NCBI GenBank assembly: GCA_902574995.1
Contig: CACGPP010000001.1
Coordinates: 248,001 to 312,000 of the forward strand
Origin: an uncultured Alphaproteobacteria bacterium
GTDB taxonomy: Bacteria > Pseudomonadota > Alphaproteobacteria > HIMB59
DNA length: 64,000 nt
Direction of reading: 5' to 3'
Shown here: piece by piece, positions 51,114 to 61,088 of the stretch
Numbering within the stretch: the first letter of the stretch is position 1
Layout of the letters: each line of letters opens with the position of its first letter
Program-made: the position numbers and the translations under genes
The notes under the pieces: model-generated
What the model was told of the DNA's origin: nothing
The model's database searches: none
What the model saw: the letters and a program-made list of their open reading frames with translations, nothing else

Positions 51114-51621
51114 CCTTATTTAAACTTATAAGTTTATTTTTAATTTTTGATCTTCCACCGAGAAAACTTAATTCTAACAGCACTACAATACCTTTAATCT
51201 TAGCTTTAGTTTTTTTAATTAATTTCATTGATGCACGTATTGTTCCACTTGTTGCAAAAATATCGTCAATTATCACAACTTTGTCTGAATTTCTTATCAT
51301 ATCACTTTGAATTTCTAATTTATTAGAGCCGTACTCAAGTTTGTAACTTGTATTAAAGGTATTGCCTGGTAATTTCCCTTTTTTTCTAATCATGACTAAC
51401 TTTTTTTTTAATTTGAAGGCAATAGCTGAGGCAAAAATAAATCCTCTTGAGTCTATCCCAACTATAGTATTAGCATTTAATTTATTTACCTCCTTTGACA
51501 TTGAGTTTACAACTCTATTAAAAATTTTAGGATTTGATAAAATTGTAGATATATCGTAAAAAGCGATACCTTTTTTTGGAAAGTCTTTTATAATTCGAAT
51601 ACTTTTTAAATCATTATTCAT
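51103..51621 (-). CDS. apt: Adenine phosphoribosyltransferase
   Basis: IRIIKDFPKKGIAFYDIST; VGIDSRGFIFASAIAFKL; VVIIDDIFATSGTI (PRPP motif). Confidence 0.94.
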   Translation of the reverse strand: MNNDLKSIRIIKDFPKKGIAFYDISTILSNPKIFNRVVNSMSKEVNKLNANTIVGIDSRGFIFASAIAFKLKKKLVMIRKKGKLPGNTFNTSYKLEYGSNKLEIQSDMIRNSDKVVIIDDIFATSGTIRASMKLIKKTKAKIKGIVVLLELSFLGGRSKIKNKLISLNKVNT

Positions 51622-52408
51622 GAAAAGATCAATTAAATCAGTATTTAATAAAAAAAACAAAAAAAAAATTATTTGTCTAACGTCTTATAGTTATAACTAT
51701 ACAAAAATCATTGATGATTTAGTTGATGTAGTTCTAGTTGGTGACTCAATGAGCAATGTGCTGTATGGGATGGACTCAACAAGAACTATTGACGATCAAA
51801 TAATGATTAATCATGCTACTGCAGTAAAAAAAGCTGCAGAGAAATCTCTAGTTTTTTTTGATTTGCCTTACAATCGAGATTTCAGTGAGGCTAATACTGT
51901 AAAACGTGTCTTATCTATAATGAAAAAAACTTCTTGCGATGGTGTAAAAATTGAGGGAAATACTGAATTAGAAGATGTAATAAAGTATTTAAAGAAAAAA
52001 AAAGTTCCAGTCATGGCACATTTAGGTTTACAACCACAGAAATTTAGTTCTACAAAAAAATTTAAGATATATGGAAAAAAGAAGGAGGATTTAAATAAAA
52101 TTATTTCGGACTCCTTGTGTTTAGAAAAGGCTGGTGCTGTATCCATCTTATTGGAGGGAATGTTAACAAAAATAGCAAAACAAGTTACCACAGTATTAGC
52201 AATACCCACTATAGGAATTGGTGCATCCGAATTTTGTGACGGTCAAATATTAGTATCTGAGGATATGCTTGGAATGTATGGAAATAATCATCCAAAATTT
52301 GTAAAAAGATATGATGATTTATCAAAAAATATCAAAATTGCTGTAAAAAAATACTCTAAAGAGGTAAATAACAGTAAATTTCCAAATAAAAAATTTAGAT
52401 ATGACTAA
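51620..52408 (+). CDS. panB: 3-methyl-2-oxobutanoate hydroxymethyltransferase
   Basis: LTSYSYNYTKIIDDLVDVVLVGDSMSNVLYGMDST; MAHLGLQPQ; IPTIGIGAS. Confidence 0.95.
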   Translation: MKRSIKSVFNKKNKKKIICLTSYSYNYTKIIDDLVDVVLVGDSMSNVLYGMDSTRTIDDQIMINHATAVKKAAEKSLVFFDLPYNRDFSEANTVKRVLSIMKKTSCDGVKIEGNTELEDVIKYLKKKKVPVMAHLGLQPQKFSSTKKFKIYGKKKEDLNKIISDSLCLEKAGAVSILLEGMLTKIAKQVTTVLAIPTIGIGASEFCDGQILVSEDMLGMYGNNHPKFVKRYDDLSKNIKIAVKKYSKEVNNSKFPNKKFRYD

Positions 52409-53403
52409 TAAGTTCTATTGATCGAACCTATTAGAAGATTTATAAAGAGATCTTTTTGATAACCCTCAAATAGTTTTAATATTTTTAAAGATTTTTTATT
52501 ATATTTGTCGCAAAAAATTCTTACATCATCATTAATTTTATATTTTTTCATTAAATTCATTATTTCCGTGTAATCATTTTTTAATCTTTTACTTTTTTTG
52601 AATACTTTTTTAATAAAATTAACTTCAGTTTTATTTGATTTTTTTAATAATAATATTATTGGTAGAGTAATTTTCCCTTCATAAAAATCTTTACCATTCT
52701 TTTTTCCAGTAACTCTATCTCCAAAATAATCAAGGTAATCGTCCATGATTTGAAATATAATTCCAAAATACAATCCTAATTTGTTCAAACTTGAAATTAT
52801 TGTTAAATTTTTACCAGTTAAAATTGCAGGAATTTTCATTGATGCTGCAAATAATTCTGCAGTTTTTAAGGATATGATCTCTATATATTTCCTCTCAGTA
52901 ATATGAATATTATTTTCATGAGTAAGTTGCAAAAATTCTCCTTCAGAAATTTTACTACTTACTTGAGACAGTGAAGCCATTGCTTTTAAAGAATTAGCTT
53001 TTGTCATTAATTGAAACGACTTTGAAAATAAAAAATCACCAAACAAAACACTAAACTTATTATTCCATATTGTGTTAATACTCTTTTGGCCTCTTCGTAA
53101 TTTACTCTCATCAATCACATCATCATGTAGGAGCGTAGCTCCGTGAATGAATTCTATTGCAGCAGACATATCAATATCGCTTGATATTTGCGAATAATTT
53201 TTATTTATCATTTTACTTGATAGCAAACATATAACTGGCCGTAATTGCTTTCCCCTTTTTTTGAAAAAATAATTACCTAATTTTGGAATAATGGGGACAG
53301 TACTTACTATAAATCTATCAAGCTCTTTATTAGCTTTAACTAACTTTACATTAATTTCTTTATGAATTAACTTTATGGTTTGTTCAAAATTAATTTTTTG
53401 CAT
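52405..53403 (-). CDS. ispB: Polyprenyl diphosphate synthase (IspB-like)
   Basis: LLHDDVIDESKLRRG (FARM) and FQIMDDYLDYFGD (SARM). Confidence 0.93.
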   Translation of the reverse strand: MQKINFEQTIKLIHKEINVKLVKANKELDRFIVSTVPIIPKLGNYFFKKRGKQLRPVICLLSSKMINKNYSQISSDIDMSAAIEFIHGATLLHDDVIDESKLRRGQKSINTIWNNKFSVLFGDFLFSKSFQLMTKANSLKAMASLSQVSSKISEGEFLQLTHENNIHITERKYIEIISLKTAELFAASMKIPAILTGKNLTIISSLNKLGLYFGIIFQIMDDYLDYFGDRVTGKKNGKDFYEGKITLPIILLLKKSNKTEVNFIKKVFKKSKRLKNDYTEIMNLMKKYKINDDVRIFCDKYNKKSLKILKLFEGYQKDLFINLLIGSINRTY

Positions 53404-53408
53404 TAACT

Positions 53409-54116
53409 ATGAATTTATACTCCAAAGATTTTCTACTAGATGGTAAAATTGTATATTATCAATTAAAGAAAGGCTATAGGAGCGGTATAGAGCCTATTAT
53501 TCTGGCCTCTAATGCAAAAAAAAAGCACAATAAAATTTTAGATATGGGTTCTGGTTGTGGTTCTATTTCCCTAATTGTTGCTTATAGAAACCCAGAATCT
53601 GAAGTCATTGGTTTTGAAAAAAATGAAACTCATCATAAAATTTCAATTTTAAATCATAAAGAAAATAACTTAAAAAATTTAAAATTTAAAGTTCAAGACA
53701 ATTGCATTTTTGATAAAAAATATGAGAATTACTTTGATTTAATTTTATCAAACCCTCCTTTTTATTTTGCAAATAAAGTACTAAAGTCCAAAAATCCCTC
53801 CATAAATGCCTCAAAATATATAACTGAGTCAAATTTGAAAAAATGGATTATCAACATAATTCTTTATTTAAAAATAAAAGGAACAGCTTTTATCATAAAT
53901 AGAATTGAAAACATGGATTTTATGTTAGATATATTGAGAAAATTTAATCTAGAAGTAACAACAACACCTTTATTACCCTTTGAAGGTAGAAAACCTAAAA
54001 ATGCCCTTCTAAAAATCACTAAAAGTAATTATTTTATAGAGAAAACATCAAATGCAATTATAATCCACGATAATTTATCAAAGTATTCTAAAGATATAGA
54101 ATATTGGTTTAAATAA
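53409..54116 (+). CDS. tRNA1(Val) adenine-N6 methyltransferase-like (TrmN6) protein
   Basis: ILDMGSGCGSISLIVA and LILSNPPFYF (NPPF). Confidence 0.87.
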   Translation: MNLYSKDFLLDGKIVYYQLKKGYRSGIEPIILASNAKKKHNKILDMGSGCGSISLIVAYRNPESEVIGFEKNETHHKISILNHKENNLKNLKFKVQDNCIFDKKYENYFDLILSNPPFYFANKVLKSKNPSINASKYITESNLKKWIINIILYLKIKGTAFIINRIENMDFMLDILRKFNLEVTTTPLLPFEGRKPKNALLKITKSNYFIEKTSNAIIIHDNLSKYSKDIEYWFK

Positions 54117-54910
54117 TGTTCAGTCCAAACAAAACAGTAATCTCAATTGATCTCAAAGGAATGATTGCATCTGGAAGTAGAGCACCATTGAATATGGATA
54201 ATTTGAATGGACTCTTCTCAAAGGTAATTAAAATAAAATTTGATGCACTATCAATTGTCATTAACTCTCCTGGCGGTTCTCCGGTGCAATCATCTTTAAT
54301 TGCACAAAAAATAAGAGAAATTTCAGACAAGAAAAAAGTGAAATGTTATTGTTTTGTTGAGGATGTAGCTGCATCTGGAGGGTATTGGCTTGCATGTGCA
54401 GCAGATGAGTTATACGCAGATGTAAATTCTATTGTTGGTTCAATAGGTGTGATATCAGGTGGTTTTGGATTTACTGATCTTATTAAAAAAATTGGAGTAG
54501 AAAGAAGGATATTTACAGCTGGAGAGAACAAAAGCTTTTTAGATCCATTTTTAAAAGTTAATAAAAAAGATGAAGAAAAATTAAAAAAACTTCAAAAGTT
54601 AATACACCAAAATTTTATTGATTGGGTGTCCTCGAGAAGAAAAAAGAAACTTAACGAAAAAAATAAAAAAGTTATATTCTCTGGTTCCTTTTGGTTAGCT
54701 AATGAGGCAAAAGAATTAGGTTTAATTGATGGCATTGCATCTGAGTCGTCTTTCTTTAAAAGTAAATTTGGAGAAAAGACTAAAATTAAAAAAATAAAAC
54801 AACCAAAGTCTCTTAAACAAAAACTTGGTCTTGGTATTAATTCTTTAAATAGTGAGGATTTAATTACTAAATTAAAAGAGGAGTTTCTTTTTAATAAATT
54901 TGGTATCTGA
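54116..54910 (+). CDS. S49 family peptidase (SppA/SohB-like)
   Basis: INSPGGSPVQSSLIAQKIR; VEDVAASGGYWLACAADE; GSIGVISGGFGF. Confidence 0.94.
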   Translation: MFSPNKTVISIDLKGMIASGSRAPLNMDNLNGLFSKVIKIKFDALSIVINSPGGSPVQSSLIAQKIREISDKKKVKCYCFVEDVAASGGYWLACAADELYADVNSIVGSIGVISGGFGFTDLIKKIGVERRIFTAGENKSFLDPFLKVNKKDEEKLKKLQKLIHQNFIDWVSSRRKKKLNEKNKKVIFSGSFWLANEAKELGLIDGIASESSFFKSKFGEKTKIKKIKQPKSLKQKLGLGINSLNSEDLITKLKEEFLFNKFGI

Positions 54911-54913
54911 TCA

Positions 54914-56281
54914 ATGACAGCAGAAAATATGGAAGACCTAGTATCTCTGTGTAAGAGAAGAGGTTTTATTTTTCCATCAAATGACATCTACGGTGGCATG
55001 AAAGGTCTCTATGATTTTGGACCTATGGGTGTAGAGCTAAAATTAAATTTAAAATCAGCTTGGTGGAAATCAATAGTCTATGAAAGAGATGATGTTGAGG
55101 GATTAGATTCAACTATTTTAACCTCACCTACTGTTTTAAAATATTCAGGCCACGAGGATACATTTTCTGATCCTTTGGTTGATTGTAAAGTCTGCAAAGC
55201 AAGATTTAGAGCAGATCAATTAGAACAAAGTGAATGTCCAAGAGGTGGTTCATTAAATAAATGTAAATCAAAGGATTTAACTGACCCAAGGCCATTTAAC
55301 TTAATGTTTAAAACAGCTATTGGTCCTGTGGATGATGGAAGTTCATTTGCTTATTTGAGACCAGAAACTGCTCAGCAAATATTTGTAAATTTTAAAAATA
55401 TCGTTGACTCAACAAGTAGAGTTCCTCCTTTTGGAATCGCTCAGATAGGAAAAGCATTTAGAAATGAAATCACTCCAAGAAACTTTATCTTCAGAGTTAG
55501 AGAATTTGAACAAATGGAACTAGAGTATTTTGTAAAACCTGGTTCTGATGAGAGTTGGCATAAATATTGGGTAGATAAACGTTTAAATTGGTGGGCCGAT
55601 CAAGGTGTCAAATCAGAGAAATTAAAATTACTCGAGGTAGAAAAAAAGGATTTATCACATTACTCCAAAGCAACTTTTGATATTATGTATGAATTTCCAC
55701 ATGGCCTTGAGGAACTTGAGGGTATTGCAAATAGAACTGATTTTGATTTAGGTTCACATTCTAAAAACCAAAAAGATTTTAATATTAAAGCAATAGTAAA
55801 AGATAATAAAAATTCCACGACTAAGTTAGCAATTCAAGATTTAGAAAACAAAGAATGGTTTATACCATTTGTTATAGAGCCTTCTGCTGGAGTAGAAAGG
55901 GGAGTGTTGGCAGTTTTAAATGAGGCTTACACTGTTGATGAGGCTAACAAAAGAACATTACTCAAACTTAAACCGCATTTATCACCATTTAAGGCTGCAG
56001 TTATACCATTGAAAAGAAATAATTCAGACTTGGTCAATACAGCAAATAAAGTCAAATCGGAGCTACAATCACTTGGTCTAGGCAGAGTTATGATTGAAAA
56101 TACAGGAAATATTGGAAAAAATTATCGTAGACATGATGAGATTGGAACACCTTTGTGTGTTACTATTGATTTTGAAACTTTAGAAAATCAAACAGTTACG
56201 GTGCGAGATAGAGATACTATGAAACAAGAAAAAGTATCACTCTCAGAAATAGCAAATTATTACTCAAAATATTTTAGGTAA
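54914..56281 (+). CDS. glyS: Glycyl-tRNA synthetase, single-chain (alpha2) type
   Basis: [44 protein letters not shown]; class II motifs; C-terminal anticodon-binding domain. Confidence 0.95.
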   Translation: MTAENMEDLVSLCKRRGFIFPSNDIYGGMKGLYDFGPMGVELKLNLKSAWWKSIVYERDDVEGLDSTILTSPTVLKYSGHEDTFSDPLVDCKVCKARFRADQLEQSECPRGGSLNKCKSKDLTDPRPFNLMFKTAIGPVDDGSSFAYLRPETAQQIFVNFKNIVDSTSRVPPFGIAQIGKAFRNEITPRNFIFRVREFEQMELEYFVKPGSDESWHKYWVDKRLNWWADQGVKSEKLKLLEVEKKDLSHYSKATFDIMYEFPHGLEELEGIANRTDFDLGSHSKNQKDFNIKAIVKDNKNSTTKLAIQDLENKEWFIPFVIEPSAGVERGVLAVLNEAYTVDEANKRTLLKLKPHLSPFKAAVIPLKRNNSDLVNTANKVKSELQSLGLGRVMIENTGNIGKNYRRHDEIGTPLCVTIDFETLENQTVTVRDRDTMKQEKVSLSEIANYYSKYFR

Positions 56282-56282
56282 T

Positions 56283-56861
56283 TTATTTATCAACTCTAGG
56301 CTCTCTAAGTATGTAATAATTATTTATTTGAAATAATATTTCTGAATTAGTTGGTAGTTTTTGAGGTTTTTTCTCAAATAATTTAATTGTAAGTTTTTTT
56401 TTATTTAATTGTCGATGTTTAATCCTTGAAACCACCTCTTGACCTACAAAGCATCCTTTCGAATAGTCCACTAATTCATCATTGACTTCAGATGGAAGTA
56501 GAGAGGACTGTTTAAGCAGGTTAGAGTCAATTATTCCAGTTGAAAGTTGATCTAAAATATAATTTTTATCAAATTCTCTTTTATCAACCTTTTCAATACT
56601 GAGTTTTACGTCAGATAACAAGGCATATTTATTTAAGAATGTAGGCAAATCATTTTGATCATTCGAGCAAACTAATTCATATGAGTCATCTGATTTAGTA
56701 ATTATTATTTCATACAGAATCTTGCCTTGCGGAGATAGTATATAGCTCCTTAACTCTTTTTTTAATTTAGTTAAGTCGTTGGTAATTATATTTTGTAGGA
56801 AATCAAATCTTTCTTCTCCAAATACTCTAATTTTTATTGGATTAAGTGTTTCAATTTGCAT
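56283..56861 (-). CDS. YgfZ/GcvT-like folate-binding protein, short form
   Basis: DYSKGCFVGQEVVSRIKHR (K-G-C-Y/F-x-G-Q-E signature). Confidence 0.88.
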   Translation of the reverse strand: MQIETLNPIKIRVFGEERFDFLQNIITNDLTKLKKELRSYILSPQGKILYEIIITKSDDSYELVCSNDQNDLPTFLNKYALLSDVKLSIEKVDKREFDKNYILDQLSTGIIDSNLLKQSSLLPSEVNDELVDYSKGCFVGQEVVSRIKHRQLNKKKLTIKLFEKKPQKLPTNSEILFQINNYYILREPRVDK

Positions 56862-56887
56862 GTAATATATTATCTATATGTATATAT

Positions 56888-57808
56888 ATGCATTTACTAT
56901 TTATTTCTTCAAATAGAATAGGTGACTCCTTAATTAACCTTCAAGTTTTAAATAAATACATCAGAAAATATAAGAAAAATATCGAGGTAACGTTAGTTTC
57001 TGGTCCTTTACCAATGCCTATTTATGATGATTATTCTATGATTTCTAGAAGGATTAATCTTACTAAACAAAAATATAATCTACATTGGTTAAAACTCTAT
57101 AAAGAACTTTCGCCACTTAAATTCGATGAAATAGTAGATTTTAGATCCTCGATCATTGGTTATTTCTTGAGAGTGAAAAAAAGAAATATATTCAAAATGA
57201 AAAAGGGTAAAAATATTTATGAACAAATCCATCACAGATTTGATACTGATTTAAAAAAAGATTTTAAAATATTGATCGATAGAGTTCGTAATATTTTTCC
57301 AAATTCAAATTATGTGTGTTTAGCACCATTTACAAATTGGCCACCAAAAGAATGGCCTTCAGAACAATTTGTTAAAATAGCAAAATATCTAATTGAAAAA
57401 GGCATTGATAAAATATTTATTTTAGGATCAGAAAATGAAAGTTCAAAATTTCATCATTTTGAGTCAGAACTAGGCGATAAAGTAATTAACAGATGTGGCA
57501 AGCAACATATTCTCAACGATTATGGTTTACTTCAAAAATCAAGGTTATTTATTGGGAATGACTCATCCATGATGCATATGGCTTCATTGAGTAAAACTCA
57601 AACAATTGGTCTTTTTGGTCCCACAAATGATAATATTTATTTTCCTAAAATTTTTGATCATTGTCATCTCGTTAGGTCATCAGAGTCATATGAAAGCCTT
57701 GTTAGTAAAACTCAAAACTATACTTTAAATAATTGTTTAATGAATGATGTGTCTTATAATCAAGTAATTGATAAAATAGATAATATTTTAAATGCTCAAA
57801 ATTTTTAA
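56888..57808 (+). CDS. Glycosyltransferase family 9 (heptosyltransferase-like) protein
   Basis: LLFISSNRIGDSLINLQVLNKY; APFTNWPPKEWPSEQF; GNDSSMMHMASLSKTQTIGLFGPTN. Confidence 0.87.
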   Translation: MHLLFISSNRIGDSLINLQVLNKYIRKYKKNIEVTLVSGPLPMPIYDDYSMISRRINLTKQKYNLHWLKLYKELSPLKFDEIVDFRSSIIGYFLRVKKRNIFKMKKGKNIYEQIHHRFDTDLKKDFKILIDRVRNIFPNSNYVCLAPFTNWPPKEWPSEQFVKIAKYLIEKGIDKIFILGSENESSKFHHFESELGDKVINRCGKQHILNDYGLLQKSRLFIGNDSSMMHMASLSKTQTIGLFGPTNDNIYFPKIFDHCHLVRSSESYESLVSKTQNYTLNNCLMNDVSYNQVIDKIDNILNAQNF

Positions 57809-58805
57809 GCCTTGCGATTTTCATGTACATCTAAGAGAGGGCCAACTTTTAAAATATGTATTAAAAGAAAATAATAAAAATTTTCAAAAAATTTTAGTTA
57901 TGCCTAATTTAATAAAGCCAATTACTAATAAAAATATTTTATCAAAGTATAGATCCTTCGTTTTAAATAATAATAACAATACTGAAATTCTTTTTACAAT
58001 CTATTTAAACCAAGACTGCTCTATTATTGATTTAATAAATATGGTTAATGAAAAATTATTTTTTGCAGCTAAATTATATCCTCTTCATGCCACTACTAAT
58101 TCTTCATCAGGAGTAAAAGACATCAAAAAAATGTCTAAATATTTCGAATTTTTAGAAAATAATAAAATACCATTATGCTTGCATGGTGAACACATTCATG
58201 AAAATGATGATCCTTATGAGCGTGAAAAAAGATTTCTTGATTTTGAGTTATCTTGGTTAGTAAAAAATTTTAAAGGTTTAAAGATAACTTTAGAACATAT
58301 TACAACTAAAGATTCTGTAGATTTTGTAAAATCGCACAAAAACATTGCAGCTACTATAACAACACATCATTTACTTGAAAATACAAACACTTTTCTTGGA
58401 AATTTTTTAAGACCAGAAATATTTTGTAAACCTGTAATTAAAAGTGTAAATCACCAAAAATCATTATTAAATGCCGCTCTTTCTGGCAATTCAAAATTTT
58501 TCTTTGGTTCTGACTCAGCTCCACATCTTAAAAATCGCAAATTTAATGAGTTTTGTTGTGCTGGTGTATATTCCACAAAATATTCTGTCTCAAATATATT
58601 GGAACTCTTTTACACCTCAAAAAAATCAAATAATTTAAATAAATTTTTGACAATTAATGGATGTAAACATTATAACCTTAAGTTTGATAACACTCTAATT
58701 TCATATTCTAGAATAAAAGATTTCACATTTAAAAAATACTCTAAATTCAAAAACGATAGTTTAATTAACTATAATCACTTTAAAAATTACTGGTCTAAAA
58801 ACTAG
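57792..58805 (+). CDS. pyrC: Dihydroorotase, PyrC type
   Basis: CDFHVHLREGQLLKYVL; PLCLHGEHIH; FFGSDSAPH. Confidence 0.93.
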   Translation: MLKIFKPCDFHVHLREGQLLKYVLKENNKNFQKILVMPNLIKPITNKNILSKYRSFVLNNNNNTEILFTIYLNQDCSIIDLINMVNEKLFFAAKLYPLHATTNSSSGVKDIKKMSKYFEFLENNKIPLCLHGEHIHENDDPYEREKRFLDFELSWLVKNFKGLKITLEHITTKDSVDFVKSHKNIAATITTHHLLENTNTFLGNFLRPEIFCKPVIKSVNHQKSLLNAALSGNSKFFFGSDSAPHLKNRKFNEFCCAGVYSTKYSVSNILELFYTSKKSNNLNKFLTINGCKHYNLKFDNTLISYSRIKDFTFKKYSKFKNDSLINYNHFKNYWSKN

Positions 58806-59833
58806 ATTAGAACTTTTGTAAAATGGCCCATTTTTCTGCCAGTTTTGGACTCTTTTTTGTGATAATCATGAAAATATTCATTTTCTTTGAATGATTTCCC
58901 ACGATAGTTATAAATATCGTCCCCTAGAATATTTATCATTTCAGATTTAGATTTTAATGAAGGCTCTACCTTTTCAAAATCACATACAGATCTGATATGA
59001 GACTCAAATTGACTAACATTGTATGACTCAATAGTTAAATGTCCTGAGTTGTGAACTCTGGGAGCTATTTCATTTAATAATAATTTTTTTTCTTCATTTA
59101 TAAAAAATTCTAAACAAAAAGTTCCGACATAGCTTATTTTTTCTGCAAAATTATAAGCATGGTTTGTCGCTTCTTTAATGATCGATTTCTCTGAGTTAGC
59201 TGGTGAAAATGATTTGAAAAGAATTTGATTTTTATGAATATTTTCAATTGGTTGATAGGTAAAAATAGTACCATCTTTATACCTGACAGCAATGATAGAG
59301 ATTTCTTGTTGTAAATTAATTTTTTTTTCCAAAATATACTCATTATTTGGTATGTCAGATATATCTTTATAACTATTAATTACTATTTGGCCTTTACCAT
59401 CATATCCAAGTTTGCGAGTCTTCAATATTGCAGGAAAAAATTTAGGATCAACTGATTTTAAATCAGATGTATTGTTAATTTCCATATAGGGAACAGTAGG
59501 GATATTAATCTTATTTACATAATTTTTTTCAGTTAATCGATCTTGAATAATTTGATTAATTTCAGAACTAGGTGAAATTTTAATCTTTTGTTCAATATAT
59601 GATAAAGTTTTAAAAGGGATATTTTCAAACTCATAAGTCACAAAATCACATTTTTTAATAAAATTATCTATCTCGTGAAAATCATCATACTTTTTTATTA
59701 AGAAGTGATTAGCATATTTAATTGCTGGGGAGTCATCAGTATCAGAGTATATAAAAGTTTGAATATTTAATTTACTAGCCACTTGGCATAACATCATACC
59801 TAATTGACCTCCACCTAAGATACCGATGATCAT
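58802..59833 (-). CDS. purK: 5-(carboxyamino)imidazole ribonucleotide synthase
   Basis: GILGGGQLGMMLCQVASKL; RKLGYDGKGQ; NEIAPRVHNSGHLT. Confidence 0.96.
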   Translation of the reverse strand: MIIGILGGGQLGMMLCQVASKLNIQTFIYSDTDDSPAIKYANHFLIKKYDDFHEIDNFIKKCDFVTYEFENIPFKTLSYIEQKIKISPSSEINQIIQDRLTEKNYVNKINIPTVPYMEINNTSDLKSVDPKFFPAILKTRKLGYDGKGQIVINSYKDISDIPNNEYILEKKINLQQEISIIAVRYKDGTIFTYQPIENIHKNQILFKSFSPANSEKSIIKEATNHAYNFAEKISYVGTFCLEFFINEEKKLLLNEIAPRVHNSGHLTIESYNVSQFESHIRSVCDFEKVEPSLKSKSEMINILGDDIYNYRGKSFKENEYFHDYHKKESKTGRKMGHFTKVLI

Positions 59834-60321
59834 TATCTAGGTGTCTTTTTAACTTTTTTTGTTTGAGCCAGTCTCCATTTTACTAAACTTCTTTCAATAT
59901 GGGGGTCATAATTACTAATAATTGAAGCTGCATATAATGCAGCATTTTTGGCTCCATTTTCACCAATAGCCACAGTTCCAACTGGAATGCCAAAAGGCAT
60001 CTGAGCTATTGAAAGTAAACTATCTAAGCCTTTTAGTGTTTTTGACTCAATTGGTACCCCGATTACTGGAATATGAGTTATAGCTGCTATCATGCCTGGT
60101 AAATGAGCAGACCCACCAGCTCCAGCAATAATAATCTTAATACCTCTGTCATAAGCTTGTTCAGCATACTCATAGAGTCTTTTGGGTGTTCTGTGAGCTG
60201 AAACTATTTTTTTTTCATGGACAATCTTTAATTCTTTTAGAATTTTACCCGTATGCCTAAGTGTGGACCAATCGCTTTGGCTTCCCATAACTATTGAGAT
60301 TTTAGGGATAGATATTTTCAT
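59833..60321 (-). CDS. purE: 5-(carboxyamino)imidazole ribonucleotide mutase
   Basis: VMGSQSDWSTLRHTGKIL; SAHRTPKRLYEYA; AGAGGSAHLPGMIA. Confidence 0.97.
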   Translation of the reverse strand: MKISIPKISIVMGSQSDWSTLRHTGKILKELKIVHEKKIVSAHRTPKRLYEYAEQAYDRGIKIIIAGAGGSAHLPGMIAAITHIPVIGVPIESKTLKGLDSLLSIAQMPFGIPVGTVAIGENGAKNAALYAASIISNYDPHIERSLVKWRLAQTKKVKKTPR

Positions 60322-61088
60322 TTTTTTGAAAACTTTTTTTCAGTGATTTTGAAGTAAAGTTTATAAGGCAATACTTTACCAAATTTCATTATAGAATTAA
60401 AAGGAAAAGGGAAGGATATTTCAAAACCTTTTTTATATATTTTACTATAAATAATCCTAGCTGCATCTTTGGGTGACATTAAATATGGCATTTTAAATGA
60501 ATTTACTTTTGTAGCAGGAGTTTCTACAAATCCTGGACAGATAAGTTTTACATTGAGATTATCATGCATTTCAGATTTTATAGCCTCGGCTAGATTAATT
60601 AAAGCCGCTTTTGAGGGTCCGTATAAAATAGATTTTGGGAGACCCTTATATCCAGCTGTGGAGGACATTATTGCCAAGGTATAATTTGAATTTAGCTCGA
60701 AATTTTTTTTTATTAGTTCTATTGATAAATAAATACTTAAAACATTGGTATCAAAAGTTGCCTTTGCATTTTCAAAGTTAAAATCATTTAGACTATCAGG
60801 GATATAAATACCTGCATTTAAAATAAATGTACTAATATTTGCATTTTTTTTAAATACCTCATTTATAATTAGCTTACTTGAGTCAAAATTTGATAAATCT
60901 GTTTTTACAAACTCAAATTTTGGATTATCAATTGTTTCATTTGGTATTTTGGTATCATCTCTTGCTAAGCCTATCACATTCCAGCCTTGTCTGAGATACT
61001 CTTCACATAGTGCGTAGCCAATCCCACTACTAGCACCTGTTATAAATACTACTCTATCTTGTGTATTCTTTGATGAATTTTTTTGCAT
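60318..61088 (-). CDS. Short-chain dehydrogenase/reductase
   Basis: VFITGASSGIGYALCEEYL; YGPSKAALINLAEA. Confidence 0.93.
   Translation of the reverse strand: MQKNSSKNTQDRVVFITGASSGIGYALCEEYLRQGWNVIGLARDDTKIPNETIDNPKFEFVKTDLSNFDSSKLIINEVFKKNANISTFILNAGIYIPDSLNDFNFENAKATFDTNVLSIYLSIELIKKNFELNSNYTLAIMSSTAGYKGLPKSILYGPSKAALINLAEAIKSEMHDNLNVKLICPGFVETPATKVNSFKMPYLMSPKDAARIIYSKIYKKGFEISFPFPFNSIMKFGKVLPYKLYFKITEKKFSKK

Noticed and set aside
51868-52209. 113-aa minus-strand ORF inside panB
   Set aside because: Antisense to a well-supported conserved enzyme gene.
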